Shown: piece after piece, positions 11,887 to 23,728 of the stretch
How positions within the stretch are numbered: position 1 is the first letter of the stretch
Layout of the letters: each line of letters opens with the position of its first letter
Origin: Lepas anatifera
Lineage: Eukaryota; Arthropoda; Thecostraca; Lepadidae
Reading direction: 5' to 3'
NCBI GenBank assembly: GCA_034440635.1
Contig: JAOTON010000467.1
Coordinates: 107,501-171,500, forward strand
DNA: 64,000 nt
The notes under the pieces: generated by a model
What the model saw: the letters and a program-made list of their open reading frames with translations, nothing else
What the model was told of the DNA's origin: nothing
Databases searched by the model: none
Made by a program: the position numbers and the translations under genes

Positions 11887-12362
11887 TTAAGCACAGCTGA
11901 TAGCTCTGATCCTCGTCTGTTCTGGCACTTCGGGCGGCAGCCACGACGAGCTCGTGGGTGCCATGCTGTTCAGCAGTACTGGCGACGCGACATCTCTTGC
12001 TCCGCTCTCCGACTGCGTCGTACGGAGAAGGAGGCCGGACTGGATGGCGTTTTCCGGTAGAAACTGTAGCCTGTTTATCCGCAAGTGTGATGGGCTCACA
12101 ATATGTCCTTCGCTAACCAGTCGGTTTCTTTGCTTTCGCACGCCACGATCGATCTGGAACACTGTTCTACTTTTCTCTTGAAAATGACATGGAAGGACAC
12201 CAGCTTCTTCCGGATTTCATCCTCTGAATTGCCTGAAATGCTCGCTCTTTGAAGACCTAAGAAATAAACAGTATCATTAAAAGCAGCTTCGACAAAATCT
12301 CTTCTGTTCTTCCGAAAAAGAGCGTTTTCCTTCAGCCGCTTAAACAGCTCAGCGCTGCTCAC
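11887..12362 (-). pseudogene. Unrecognised broken ORF, possibly repeat-derived
   Basis: On the minus strand, 12362-12096 reads a charged, protein-like stretch ('ELFKRLKENALFRKNRRDFVE', then 'DEIRKKLVSFHVIFKRKVEQC'). A second overlapping frame runs from 12162 to 11887. The composition (Lys/Arg/Glu rich, predicted helices) looks more coding-like than the surroundings. I cannot name the family. The short length and the abrupt frame change suggest a decayed transposon or an isolated exon. There is no neighbouring coding context to help. Confidence 0.3.
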
Positions 12363-14179
12363 CCGGAACTCAGTTATCCCCGCACGTTACCACGACACTG
12401 TTCTTCGCACGAATGAGGCTAAACCTGAAGTATTTCTCTGCACCAGGGAAGTATTCACAGAGCAGAGGTGTCGCAATACTCTTTGACCTGTTACAAGACT
12501 TGCCGTACACACGGATGGAAGGATATCTCTGACCAGCACTTACCCTAACTAAGCCTAGCAATGGATACCAATTTCCGGGGCAGTAACTTTTTGAACTGTT
12601 GTGGAAATCAACGAAACTTTCCCTCTTTCGGTGAAATACCGCCAGTGCCAGATAAAACCCCAGCCCTAAGGCATCAAATTCACCCGTCGAAGGGCACGAG
12701 CGCCGCGCCGGTGTAAGCTGAGTCGGCGCGCGACGCGTTCGTGCCTTAACTGCCGCCGAGATCGGAGCACCACTGTCTCCAATGCCGTCTCAGCAGTATA
12801 TATGCAAAACTATGCAAAAAAAGTCATGATGGCTCCTGACCAGAATTTATTGGGCTTTCTTCTGATACGTAAATTGAATTGTTCACTTTTGTTCACAAAA
12901 GTGTGAGACTAGTTGAACAAAATACTCCAAGTTGAAAACGGAAAAAATACATAGCGTTATTTCGGGGTCAATGATCCTTCGGCAAATGGTACATGGCTTA
13001 ATAATATAGCTGATCCTACAAAACAGACATCAAACTATCATTTGATACCACACAATAAAAAAATCCGCCGATAAGCCTACGCACAGCAGGATTAAGAAAA
13101 CGACAGTTTGAAAACGACGTCATTCATCCGCGGGACGAACATGAAGAAGTGGCAACTTTGAAGCAATATAGCGGCAGAATGAGATAAGCCACAAACAAAT
13201 GAATATCAAAAGCGCATGCACCAGACAATTTTGTACGGGCCAGTTGAGGTTATTTACTGAAATACGGAAGTCGGTTTCGGGGTATTCTGTCCGTTTTCGC
13301 GGCCGCTTATAACACTGTGCCTAGGCATAAATACGCTGATATTTAAGTTCAACTGAAAGTGTCCGGTACTTAAATACGTTGAAACTCTACATTTTCATTA
13401 AATGATTTTTTTGGGCAACAAGAATGCATCCAGATACCCTTCAAACATCGGCACTTTTTTGTATGGCTGGTCTACGGCGTGGACTTACCAAATCGCCGTC
13501 TTTACATCTAGTAAATAAAAGCGGCATCTTTAGGCTTTTTGAAAGGCTGGTTTCGTATTCGTTATTGACAAAACATTGTTAGTCTTCCTCTTGGTGTGCT
13601 TTTAGTTGTATAATTTTCTAGTCTATAAGGATTTAGAAAATTAATTTAGAGCAAGTTTTGAAATGCAAATTATGTTGCTCATGCGACCGGCGACTGCATT
13701 GCGATCAGAAATTTACATTAGTAGTTGCTTCGACGCTGTCGCAACCCGCCGCGCCTGGCTGATTGTAGACGAAAGGAAGAAACAACAGAAAGGAGGCTGT
13801 AGTAGCTTCGATTAATATTGATAGAAAACAGCATACTCATATGAAGGTGAGTATATATGTGAAGAGAAGCAGGGGAATTGACAGGTAAAGAAAATAAACT
13901 TTTAGCAAGAGCATGGAAGAGTTTATTGCCATGATAGAAAGTTTGTAGTTCCGTCTGGGTTAGTTAAGTGTAAACCAAAGCTCTACTGGGCCCTAGCATA
14001 GGTGTATGCGAGGTGCAGTGATTGAGGTCAGGAGTGGCCTCCAAAATTCCGATAACTATAGGTATAGGTATAAGAGGGGCGTTGTCCGGGACAGGAAAAC
14101 TATACAGTGTATGCTTAGATAATTGATTTTGGAACTAGGTATTGCATGAAAAAATCCCTTTTCATTTTTCACCACCTGC
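12363..14179. other. No gene seen; one GC-rich imperfect hairpin
   Basis: 12680-12750 contains GGCACGAGCGCCGCGCCGG followed about 12 bp later by its near reverse complement (CGGCGCGCGACGCGTTCGTGCC), an imperfect inverted repeat. The rest (12750-14179) is AT-rich with no motif noticed. Confidence 0.45.
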
Positions 14180-14400
14180 CGATCTCGGAGGCCCCTCTGC
14201 AGAGTTGGTCTAAGGGGGCCCCAATATTTCGTCTCAGGGGCCCTTTAAAGCTGGTCGTGTGGGAGAGGAGAGGAGGGGCACAAGAGTTGGTCTAGGGAAG
14301 CCCCCCAAGAGTTTTAGTGGCTCCCAGAGTTCTTTCCCCAAAGGTTGGTCTCAGAGGCCCCCAAAAAGTTTTTTATTTGTGGAAATTCACCAACTCCTTA
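14180..14400. repeat. Degenerate minisatellite, 'GGTCTNAGGGGCCCC' motif
   Basis: Blocks of the form GAGTTGGTCT.AGGGGCCCCCAA recur about every 35-80 bp (near 14196, 14230, 14285, 14345) with variable spacers. Copies are diverged. The 65-84 codon open frames over it are repeat-driven. Confidence 0.6.
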
Positions 14401-15835
14401 AAAAAAATTGGAGACTGCATCAGGGGTTTTCAGCATGTAAAGATTTACCTGCTTAACCCAAACTTTTCACATGGGAATGGTCAAACAATGCTGTTTGGGG
14501 ACGATTTAAAAATATTTACTTTGAGAAAATTAAAGGAAATATCCATCCTTCAGTTCAAACAAGGGCTCTGAGAGCTTACCCCTGAGTACCCAAATTGGAA
14601 ATTTTTTACTCCGCCATACATTTTGAGGGGAATTTTCCACTCACTCGCCATACATTCCGAGCTGAATTTTCCACTCGACACCCTAGCGCAAAACCTTTTT
14701 TGGGTCACTGCCACTGGATCCATATTCTGTGTCTGCTGAAAAATGTCAATTAGACCGTTCGTGGTTGTGTTACACAAGTCATATACATGACGTTCAAAAT
14801 GCTCTCCCTCATCATTCACAGATGCATCAACAGGTTGGCAATCCTGCTGATGCAGTCCGCTACCATGTTTTGATTGCCTCTCTGGTACCGAACTCGTAGT
14901 TCAGCGACTCCAGCTCCATGAGGCAAACTTGGGGCGGGGTGGCGTTGTTTCCGGAGCCTCACCAGGAGATTGTGATGGGTGAGGAGAATGGCTTGACAGG
15001 CAGCTGGTAGATAGGTTCTCCGCTTCCTGACGGCGGCGGCATATCACAGTCAGGTGCGTCTGGATCCGTCCGGACGGACGCTAACCTAACCGATTTTCGT
15101 TTAGTCATAAGACAATTTCAGCGGTTGAAATGCTATGATAGTATTTTGTCATGGACGGTGGACTTTTCCCTATGAATCAATCATGGAAAACATCTAAGAA
15201 CCGAACTTTACCACATTGTGTTCGCAAATTAAAGGGAGTAAATAATGTTCATCGGGTTGAATAAGCTAGTAGTTGCGTAGAGCATGTAGGAAATTCCCTG
15301 GCATCATGTTTGTGTCTCTCAGAACTCATATTTTTAATTTTTCAGCGCATTGATACCTAGTACAATGGTCCCGCGTTCCTTTGGGCCTAACGACTGGTGG
15401 TGGATGCGTAGACTTCGGGATGGCAGAGTTTGGGTTGGATGGGGTCGGCACTCACTCTAAACACAGACTGTTCCTCTACAGGCGGTGTGTTCTGCGGCAA
15501 ATACAACATCCAAACATAGGCTGCCTGGTATGCCATATCCAATAGTGGTCCCAGTTCAAGTCTCATTACAAAGATGTCACATTTCCTTTAAGAAAGGGAA
15601 TAGCAGCCGCCCACTTAACTACTTTTGCTAACGGAGAAGCCCACTGAACCCTGCATACCTGCGCTGGCCCCGAATAGAGGCCATATGTTAGCGGGCGGTA
15701 GGAGTCGCAGACTCGAGCAGCGGACTCGGCGGTCAGGTTACGGCGGTCTCAGCTGTATGGGCGTGACGCGGAATCCCGGCCCGCTGTGGCACTCCACCGA
15801 AAGTACCGTGAGCTGACCCAGCGTGAAACCTCTCG
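14401..15835. other. No gene recognised
   Basis: A minus-strand frame at 14819-14550 shows no recognisable domain. 14580-14690 repeats the 'GAATTTTCCACTC' and 'GACACCCTAG' phrases also present at 3.2-3.95 kb, pointing to an old dispersed repeat. 15579 carries 'CACATTTCCTTTAA', which resembles the right end of the TTAA MITE at 19931-23648, but no left end was found. Confidence 0.4.
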
Positions 15836-15864
15836 CCAGCTGGCTCGACATCCTGCGGTTGACA

Positions 15865-16060
15865 AGCAGACTTGTGGAGTCGCGACTCAGAGTCAGAATC
15901 GATTCTGAGCTCTCTCAGGTTTTGCTTGAGTCAGAGTTGAGTCGAGTTGAGTCGACTCACTTCTGGATTTGGGTTGAGCCAGAGTCTAATCAAGTGCTCG
16001 ACCAGTTGAGTAGAATCAGAATCGGAGCAGCCTCCAAACCGTTAAGTTGAGTCGACTCAG
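15865..16060. repeat. Short palindromic minisatellite (GAGTCGACTC / GAGTCAGAGTC)
   Basis: The block is made of closely packed GAGTC/GACTC pentamers, including the perfect 10-bp palindrome GAGTCGACTC. The motif returns at 17325-17500 and weakly at 48930-48945. Confidence 0.75.
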
Positions 16061-17145
16061 CACTCTTATTTTCTGAACATATGTGCTCACTTCGCTGACA
16101 TGTAAACATTTTCGGAACTTATTGTTTTGAAGGGTTTCATTTTGTTATTTGGCAATGATAGGTAAGTTATGCCTTTCATATCTACGCTAGATCCATGCCG
16201 AGAACAATCTTCAAACAAACATGAGTCATGAAAAATGTACAATTTCAAAAGCACACTTATTGGTTAGTTAGTTTTAGTTTAATCTTAGCAATAGTATGTA
16301 AAAATCATACAGCTAAATTTCTGATTTTGGCCAAAATCAGACTTGTCTGTCTTGAGGGTGCACACCATATAAAGTCCTAAGGTCATGCCAAGGCTCACTC
16401 TTTTCGCACGGGTAATTAATTTCGCATGGGTAATTAAGGGCTTCAACTGCTTGTTTAAAATCGCAATCTGTCATGGTTTGAGGACATCCCCTGTTAGGTA
16501 TAAATACTGCCTGCACTGGCGGCGGAACTGAGCGCGGAGGCACCGTGCCCCCTTAAATCAGAAATTTTAACACTAACTCTATGGCGTTGACTGAAAAGAA
16601 ATGGGCTGAAAAACCCATGGTGTCCCCCTCCCCCTTAAATTCGGATGTTCCGGCGTTACTGACTGCCTGTACACAAACGTAAATAAAACTAAGTCCTCTC
16701 CATGGCATTGGCTTAATAATTTTAAGCAAACCGCCTCCCTTCAGAAGTATGGTAATTATTAATCACTCACTACACCGGTGCGCGCCGCGCCAATCACAAC
16801 TTTTCGGGAGGGCGAGGCGAGTGTTTTTTTTTGTTTTTGGTTTTTGCTGCATAGGATCAGTGCGTGAGCCGTGTAGAATTCATTTCTAAGCCAAATTGGT
16901 CTCAGGATTCTTCAGAATTTGCTGGGGTAGGAACTGCCTCTCAGAATGTCATATGTTAAAATATTGACTCCTGTTCTTTGCATTTGAAACGTCGCTTATT
17001 GCCTCAATATGACTGCTCGTGAATTACATGCATTCAACATGAAATGCACTCAGGCCCTTCTTACCTGTTTGCGTTTAGTGTCTTTCTTCATTCGTAAGCA
17101 GAAAGAATTTCTGTCATGGATTAATGCGTTGCAATTGACGTATTA
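16061..17145. other. No gene recognised between two GAGTC blocks
   Basis: AT-rich; no coding motif. The sequence TTCGCA(C/T)GGGTAATTAA occurs twice at 16406-16440, a local duplication of about 17 bp. Confidence 0.45.
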
Positions 17146-17290
17146 TTTAAGGGAATGTGGAGTTAGTAAGTAGTTGATACCATGAATAAATGCACTGGAC
17201 TTTGCATATTATTTAAGGGAATGTGCAGTTAGTAAGTAGTTGATACCATGAATAAATATACTGGACTTTGCATATTATTGAAGGAAATGT
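17146..17290. repeat. Two-copy ~70-bp tandem duplication
   Basis: Both copies carry TTTAAGGGAATGTG, 'CAGTTAGTAAGTAGTTGATACC', 'ATGAATAAAT' and 'CTGGACTTTGCATATTATT' in order; a third partial copy starts near 17275. TTTAAGGGAATGTG resembles the TTAA MITE terminus, but no inverted partner is present. Confidence 0.8.
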
Positions 17291-17324
17291 GCATTTTGTG
17301 TGTTAATACTTTGCCACCATTCTG

Positions 17325-17500
17325 AGCCAGAGTCGACTCCGACTCAATGTTTATTTGAGTAGAACTTGAGTCGTCTCACTTCTGACATTTTCAACATTCA
17401 TCATTTCAACACATTCAACATTTTCAACATGGCGAGTCGAGTCGGACTCAGAGTCAGCCTTTTAGCTGTGAGTCAGAGTCGAGTCGACTCATAAAAATTT
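17325..17500. repeat. Second GAGTC-rich palindromic block
   Basis: Contains AGAGTCGACTCCGACTC, GTCGAGTCGGACTC and GAGTCGAGTCGACTC, plus 'TTCAACATTC' repeats between them. Same motif as 15865-16060, about 1.4 kb away. Confidence 0.7.
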
Positions 17501-18349
17501 GAATCAACAAGTCTGGTCCGAAAACCATCAAATTTGGCTGACGTCATATTTTAACAACCCCGAAGATGGCGAATCTTCCTTTGTTCTGGGACCTAGATGA
17601 CCGCAGTATTTTGTCAGTATACATCCTTTGTGTGTGTGTGTGGGTTTTTTGCCACTAGGATTGGGGTGGGACTGCTCGGAGCGAACCGGTACATGGACAC
17701 GTTATTTGGAAATGTGAGGCGATAGCGTGGATCTGGCGGCGCTGCAGACGGGCTTCTGGAGCTGGGCCAGGCTCCCGGCGGCCCCGATGTTATCAGAAGC
17801 ACCGTTACTGCGGGGGCAGCGGTCTGCAGCCTCCTTCATCGCCGTCACATCTGCTCCGATTCTCACCACGTCATTTTCCAGAGACGTTTTGGGCTGTTTT
17901 CCTGCCCCGGGATAATTTTTGAATCTATTCGTGTTGCTAGCTTTTGTCGAACGAGGTTGGATTAACTAGTATGTGTGGTTTTCGGGCGTACCGACAGCCA
18001 GGGTCATACGGCCTGAGGCGTTAACCATTAGCGGTGTATATAGTTGCCGAGAAGATATGCCCTCAGATACTCGCCGTATTTGGTCACCAGGCAGGTGTAA
18101 AGTAAGCAGTCATTCGCTAGAATTTGTGGTAAGTCGAAAGGCGTTTTCCACGTCGTAGATATGTATCAACACAGGCAAGTGCATTTGTCTAGACTTGTTT
18201 TTGTCGCGTGGGCAGTTCGGTACGATTGCCCTTCCTTTGACCTACAGCGCAGTCTGTGACGTCGCTGTTGCCCAAGCCCATTGTGGCGCGGGGCAGACGA
18301 CGTATGACAACAGTTGTGTGAGCGGCAGTAACAATAGTGGGGAGGGGAG

Positions 18350-19620
18350 CCGCGGGGTCCGGCTGAGTCGCCAGGGTACGGCGCACGTCCCCCACGATCG
18401 ATACGGTCATCAGGCTGGGAGACGCTCCGGTCGCTGCCCTTCGCCGCCGCGTGCGTGGCGGCCGCGGCTCTCCTTCCGGACTCGTGCGCAGCCTAGCTTG
18501 AGCCAGCCGAGAGCGTCGGCCATGCGCCGTGCCAAGGCCAGCTCTGTGTGGGAGGAAGGAGCGCGGCGGTCCAGATGCGCGCGGGGTTAGTGTGGCTGAC
18601 TGGCCGCGCTGAGACGTCGCCCGAGCTGTGGATGCAGCGGGCGGTGCTGTGGTTACCCTCAGACCCGGCCACAGGTCCGGGGAGGCCCCGCTGCTGAGAT
18701 GGGCTGTTTGTTGTGAGCCTCTGCAGCGCTGCAGCTGCAGGAGGCGGTGCTTTCACCGGCACGGACCGCGCCGGACCGGTCCACGGCCGGGCCGCGTGTG
18801 ATACGGCACACCGCCTCCGCCAGCGACTGTAGCGGCCGTGCTACGACTCCAGTCCAACATATCCGGTCGCTGTGTGCCCGTAATTGCGACACCGCGGCCG
18901 ACACGCCGCGCGTGCAGCGCCGAGAGCGACCGCCGGCGTGGGAATGGGCAGCTGTGGACCAGATCTGTGTCTGCCTATCTGCATGTGCTGTCCTTTCCAA
19001 TAGATACCTGTAGCACTATCGCTGATGTCCGTGTCAGTATGTTTGCTCTGGCTGCTGGCACAGGCTGGCGCCGTGCACCTGCCGTTCTCCCACCCTGCGC
19101 CAGTGTCCGGCTCCTCGCCGATACCACAGCCAGCACTCCCAGCAGCGATGTCGTCCGTGACTCTCCTGGTGAAACACTCGGTCGTGGCGGAGTGCAGCGC
19201 CGCAAGACAGCACCAGAAGCCCTTGCTGTCTCTGAGGGTGAGTGCCTTCGCCGCCACTGCCGGTAATGAGCCTCCAGAACTGGTTCAAGGCTGTGTCTGG
19301 CGGCCACGCGCCTGCCCTGCGCGGCGGCGGTAGTGACGGCTGTGACGCTGCCGTCACGTCCCGTCAGAGCAGGGGTGGTCCCGGCTCAGGACGGGGCGTC
19401 GCCTGACCTGCTGATGACGAAGGTCCGCTCATGCAGTGACAGCGCGCGCTCCCAGGCTGACGGCCTGGTGTACTCGCCCCGGCTGCCGCGGCCGAGGGAA
19501 TGAGCGCTGCTGTAACGCTGACAGCGTGAGTTACGTTTTGAGGCTCTGTGATCTTTTGGCAGTGGTGCGCAATCGCATTGAACAATATGAACATTCAGGA
19601 CTCTTCTCTTTTGTACGTAG
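18350..19620. other. GC/CpG-rich block, possible promoter or 5' exon, unproven
   Basis: Composition shifts sharply to GC- and CpG-rich DNA, unlike the flanks. Many overlapping frames are open on both strands, as expected for such composition. One plus-strand frame from an ATG at 19025 begins with a hydrophobic stretch (MSVSVCLLWLLAQAGAV) that would suit a signal peptide. It reaches a good splice-donor-like AGG|GTGAGT near 19237. Without a downstream exon or homology this is only a possibility. 17501-18349 upstream holds nothing I recognise. Confidence 0.3.
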
Positions 19621-20230
19621 CGTCTAGGAATCCGGAACCGATGAGGTGATGCCGTCTGTGTTTTCCTCTTGCCTGTAATCTAGATGTTGGCATTGGGCCG
19701 AATGGAACCTCAGTATATTTATTGCCAAAAATTGGTTCCCCGGTTTGTCCCCCCTTTGCCGAAGATTAGCATCTCACTTCATCGATATATGGCCGCATGA
19801 TTTGGTATGGCCGAAGGAATGTAGTTCTCGCTTTCCTCTTCATCGTTATCAGTTGCTGCCACTTCCTTGTTTCTTTCTCTCTCTCCCGCTGCCAGTCGCC
19901 GCGTGCTGCACTGTTTTCCCTGTCCTTTAAAGGGAATGTGGCGCCTTGGTCGAATCATAGAATTTAGTGAAATTAGGCGTACTTTTAGCCAAAAAAATGA
20001 AACCACTCATGATTTCTCTGAAAAATGTTCAATGAGCTGAATATTTTGTTTAAAAAAACTCATCTAGGAAAATAAATAGATATCTGCCTGTGGATGATGT
20101 CATGATCTGGCAACCACTACCATACTTGAAATGCTTCAAGGGCTTCGATTGGCTGATGCTCATCGTGACGTCAGCATATGTCGTCACACTAGCAGCTCAC
20201 AACAATGGCCGCCCGGCGAGGGGGTGATGA

Positions 20231-23200
20231 TCTGACCTACAATGCGCTGTCCTGCGAGACCTTGAACCCTCGGCACCGCGCAGCACCGGCCGCCCCCTTG
20301 AGCCGGGCCAGGTCAGACATGGCCGCGCCCACGTAGCGGCAGTCCAGTCAGCTGTTCCCGGCGACCCGCCGTCAGGTAACGAGAGGAGGCGGCGGCATAC
20401 CGGGCGCGGTGCTCGCGGCGGCCGAGGTACACGCAAGCGGGGGCGCAGGGGCGGTGCCAGATGGGGACCTCGGACGGGCACTGGAGCTTCTCTTTGCATC
20501 GGCGCTCTGAACGTTCAATCTCTCAAACCTTCTCTGCTGCTTCTTTCGCACGACCTGCATGACTTCGCCTATGATGTATTTGGAATATGCGAGACCTGGC
20601 TCCGCCTTCACACGCCCCGCAGTATGTTCCTGCTGCCCGGCTACACTGTGTACTCGACACCACGACCGGATGACAGCGGTTACGGAGGCGTTGCTCTTGC
20701 CGTCAGGGATGGATTGTCAGCAAAACATGTGAAGATGACACGCGCCAGGAAACCCGCGAACAGTCGGCTTGAAACACTCTGGATTTTTGCCAAACTGGAC
20801 ATGAATCGCCATGTTGTCTTTTGCATCCTCTACCGACCTCCTCGTCATGGTGATGGTGATTTGCGCGCCGACTTCGAACATTTAGAACTAGAGTATCAGG
20901 ATGTAATCATGACTTACCCTTCTGCAAAAGTTGTTATATTTGGTGACATAAATTGTGATGTCATGAAACCACCGAGTGATAGGGCAAAGCGGCAGCTTAC
21001 GCGTTTTCTGGAGGATAACTCACTGCATCAATGTATTGAGACACCTACTTACCGCCCATCCGGATCCTGTCTGGATGTAATTATAGTACGCGACTCAGGA
21101 TTAATCACTCGTTCTGGTACAAAGTTTTGTCACTACAGTCCGCATAAATTTATTCGTGCCCAGCTTACAGTGTCTAGGTGCCGTCCGAAACCTGCCGTAA
21201 TAAGGACTCGCTGTCTGCGTAGGATTGATTCCACTGCCTTCAACCAGGATTTGATGTGTGTTGATTGGTCGGAAGTTTTTGCTCTAAACAGTTTAGCGGA
21301 AAAGTGGAATGTATTTCTACATAATTTAGTAACTGTGCTTGATTGCCACGCCCCGATTAGGAGTGTCCGAATACGCAACCCGAGTGCACCTGTTGTATCG
21401 GGGCCAACCCTCGATTTGATGGCTCGCCGCAGAGCGGCGTTAGCAGTCGGCGGTCACCGCTCTCAGGTATATGGTGAACTTAATCGGCAGGTGAAGGCAG
21501 CGATACGATGCGACACGCGCGACGATGTGCAAAGGCGGTTACAGGGGTAGGGTCGTAGAGGTATATGGAGGTGTATTGATAGGGTGATTGGTAGCAAGAG
21601 ATGTGGGGATAGGGTGACGCCAGACGCAACAGCTGATGATTTAAACCAGTTTTTTGTCGATGTCGGCCCACGGGTGGCGGCTGAAGTAGCTGCTATGGGA
21701 GCTGTCCCGTCAGCGGCATGTCGGTTACCGAGCGTGGGTGCTTGCGCTCTCACTTTGCGTGTTATCACCCTAGATGAGTTGCAAGCCATTGTCTTCAGCA
21801 AAGGCTCCTCCACCTCATGTGCTAGCGATGGCATAAGTATGCACATCGTCCGCCTCATTTTCGAATCCCAGGGTCTGGCACTTCTCCACTTGATCAACAG
21901 CTCCATCCTCACCAATGAAATCCCAGATGCCTGGAAACATTCCTTAGTTCATCCCATATTTAAGTCCGGTGATTCCTCCGATCCCTCCAGTTTCCGCCCT
22001 ATCAGTATTATCCCATCCATCACTAAAATCCTTGAGCGTGCCGTTCATCAGCAGCTCTATGCTTACCTATCCGACAACCACCTCCTATCCTCCACCCAGC
22101 ACGGATTTCGCCCTCGTCACTCGTGCGAAAGCGCGCTGGTATCCATCACTGATAGTGTCTTGTCCGCCAATGATCGTGGAGAGGTGTCGCTCCTCTGTCT
22201 CCTCGACTTGAGCAAGTGCTTCGATGTGATTGACCACTCTCGTTTGATTAAAAAATTGCAGGCTCATGGAATTGATACTTCATGGTTTTCAGCATACTTT
22301 CGGCGCCACACCCAGAGCGTCAGCCTCCCAGCTGACAATCTGGGTGTCTCTAAAGTCTCTACTTGTCTCCCAAACAAAATGGGCATTTTCCAAGGTTCTT
22401 GTCTCGGCCCTCTGTTCTACAGCATCTTTGCAAACGACCTCAGCCTGTATGCTGGGGACGCGGTCGTCGTCCAGTACGCAGATGATACCCAGATCCTTGT
22501 CAGCGGCAAAAAATCTCACTTTCAGTCACTCATTCAACGGATGGAAAAGACATTGGCTTCGTTAGACATTTGGTTTAGGGGCAACGGACTCGAAGTTAAC
22601 GCTGGTAAAACCCAACTCATACTGCTAGGAAGTGCTCCAAACGTTCGGCAATTTGGTGATTTTACTGTCAAATTTCGCGATGTTAATCTGGTTCCATCTA
22701 TGACTGTCAAAAATCTCGGACTGACCTTCGACCGCGCCCTCAGCTGGGATTCTCACATTTCTTTTCTCACTCGTCAATGCTTTGGAATTCTGAGTGGTTT
22801 GTCACATCTGAGGCACTGCTTGCCTCCCAGAGTCATCTTGCCGATAGTCAGTTCACTCGTTATTTCCCGTGTCCGATATTGCATCAGTGTTTTTGGCAAC
22901 GGAACTCATATAAACAATATTCGACTCCAAAAGATAATTAATTATGCAGCAAAGGTAATTTTCGGCCGCAGAAAATTTGACCATGTCTCTGGTTTATTAG
23001 AGGAACTTGACTGGCTGTCGGCGGGAGAGCTGGTGAGGTACTACACGCTTGCACTTGTACACAAGACAGTGTGTTTCGGGGAGGCAGAGGAGCTGGCCCG
23101 GGGATTCGTGCGTGTCGGCTCTATACGGGAGCGTACCACCAGACAGGACGCGAATATCGTTATGCCACGCTCTCGTACTGGAATGGGCCAACGTAGGTTT

Positions 23201-23503
23201 AGCTCCAGGGGGGCCTCCCTTTATAATCAACTGCCTGAGGAGCTGAGTGTTTTACCGGTTCCGCTTTTTTTGTCGTGCCCTCAAAAAGTATATAATAGCA
23301 GAGCGGGATCAGGTGCGCTGAGCGAGTGGTGTTTGTGTGGTATGCTTTGTCTTTTTAACGATGTTTTTATATAACCCTGTTTACATTGATTTTAATGTCG
23401 TGTGTGTGTCTCCTTCTTACCATTCCATCTGACGTGGGGTCGTAGTAGCCATGGATGACCGTGGAAGACTCTGAATAAAGTCTTTGTCTTTGTCTTTGTC
23501 TTT
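20231..23503 (+). mobile_element. CR1/L2-like non-LTR retrotransposon inserted in the MITE
   Basis: The boundaries come from comparing the filled MITE (19931-23648) with the empty one (61731-62177). Left homology stops after 'GGTGATGA' at 20230; right homology resumes at 'GGTTGGTGTCAGG' near 23504. The element has a ~250-bp GC-rich leader, one long EN-RT reading frame, a ~130-bp 3' UTR, and a tail of short tandem repeats (TTTGTC units, 23482-23503). A short-repeat tail rather than poly(A) is typical of CR1/L2 relatives. No ORF1 is present, so the copy may be 5'-truncated. No clear target-site duplication is visible; a few target bases may have been lost. Confidence 0.85.
20480..23374 (+). pseudogene. 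LINE ORF2: APE endonuclease plus reverse transcriptase, one in-frame stop
   Basis: It encodes the protein that nicks DNA and reverse-transcribes the LINE RNA. The endonuclease part starts near 20500 ('GALNVQSLKPSL', 'GICETWL'), continues with 'SGYGGVALAVRD', 'FGDINCD' and 'YRPSGSCLDVI', and ends at a TAG at 21548-21550. The same frame continues through an RT domain: 'SFRPISIIPSITKILE', 'LLCLLDLSKCFDVIDH' (first Asp), 'GIFQGSCLGPLFYSIFANDL', and the catalytic 'YADDTQ'. The C-terminal part has 'LEELDWLSAGELVRYYTLAL', a stretch seen in CR1/L2-type RTs. Total about 950 codons, a normal ORF2 length. The TAG is the only break seen; the downstream piece has only GTG as an early start, so it is unlikely to be made independently. 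An initiator ATG upstream of 20624 was not fixed. Confidence 0.85.
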
Positions 23504-23663
23504 GGGTTGGTGTCAGGTAGGTTTGAGTTTTTTTCTACGGAAATATCGAGTTCCAAGACAAATGATATATGGAGTAGCGGGTTTTCCGACTTGCTTTACA
23601 ACTTGGCTATCTCAGTTAAAATCACGTTATGAAGGTGCCACATTCCCTTTAACCTTTTCTACA

Positions 23664-23675
23664 TTACTCTCTCTC

Positions 23676-23708
<33 letters not shown>

Positions 23709-23728
23709 GTCTCTGTCTCTGTCTCTCG
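23664..23728. repeat. CT microsatellite
   Basis: (CT)n with a few CCT and GTCT interruptions, directly outside the right TTAA of the MITE. Confidence 0.95.

Larger units (their letters stand above)
19931..23648. mobile_element. TTAA-flanked MITE (Kolobok-like?) interrupted by a LINE
   Basis: The terminal inverted repeats are AGGGAATGTGGCGCC at the left and AGGGAATGTGGCACC (reverse complement) at the right, flanked by TTAA at 19927-19930 and 23649-23652. Left (19931-20230) and right (~23504-23648) parts align with the uninterrupted copy at 61731-62177. Everything between is a LINE insertion, so the original element was about 445 bp. TTAA target duplications with a 5'-AGGG terminus fit Kolobok better than piggyBac; this is inference from termini. 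The MITE itself has no coding capacity. Confidence 0.85.

Noticed and set aside
18360..19360. Numerous 90-140-codon frames on both strands
   Set aside because: Explained by GC-rich, stop-poor composition. They overlap each other in all frames and show no motifs.
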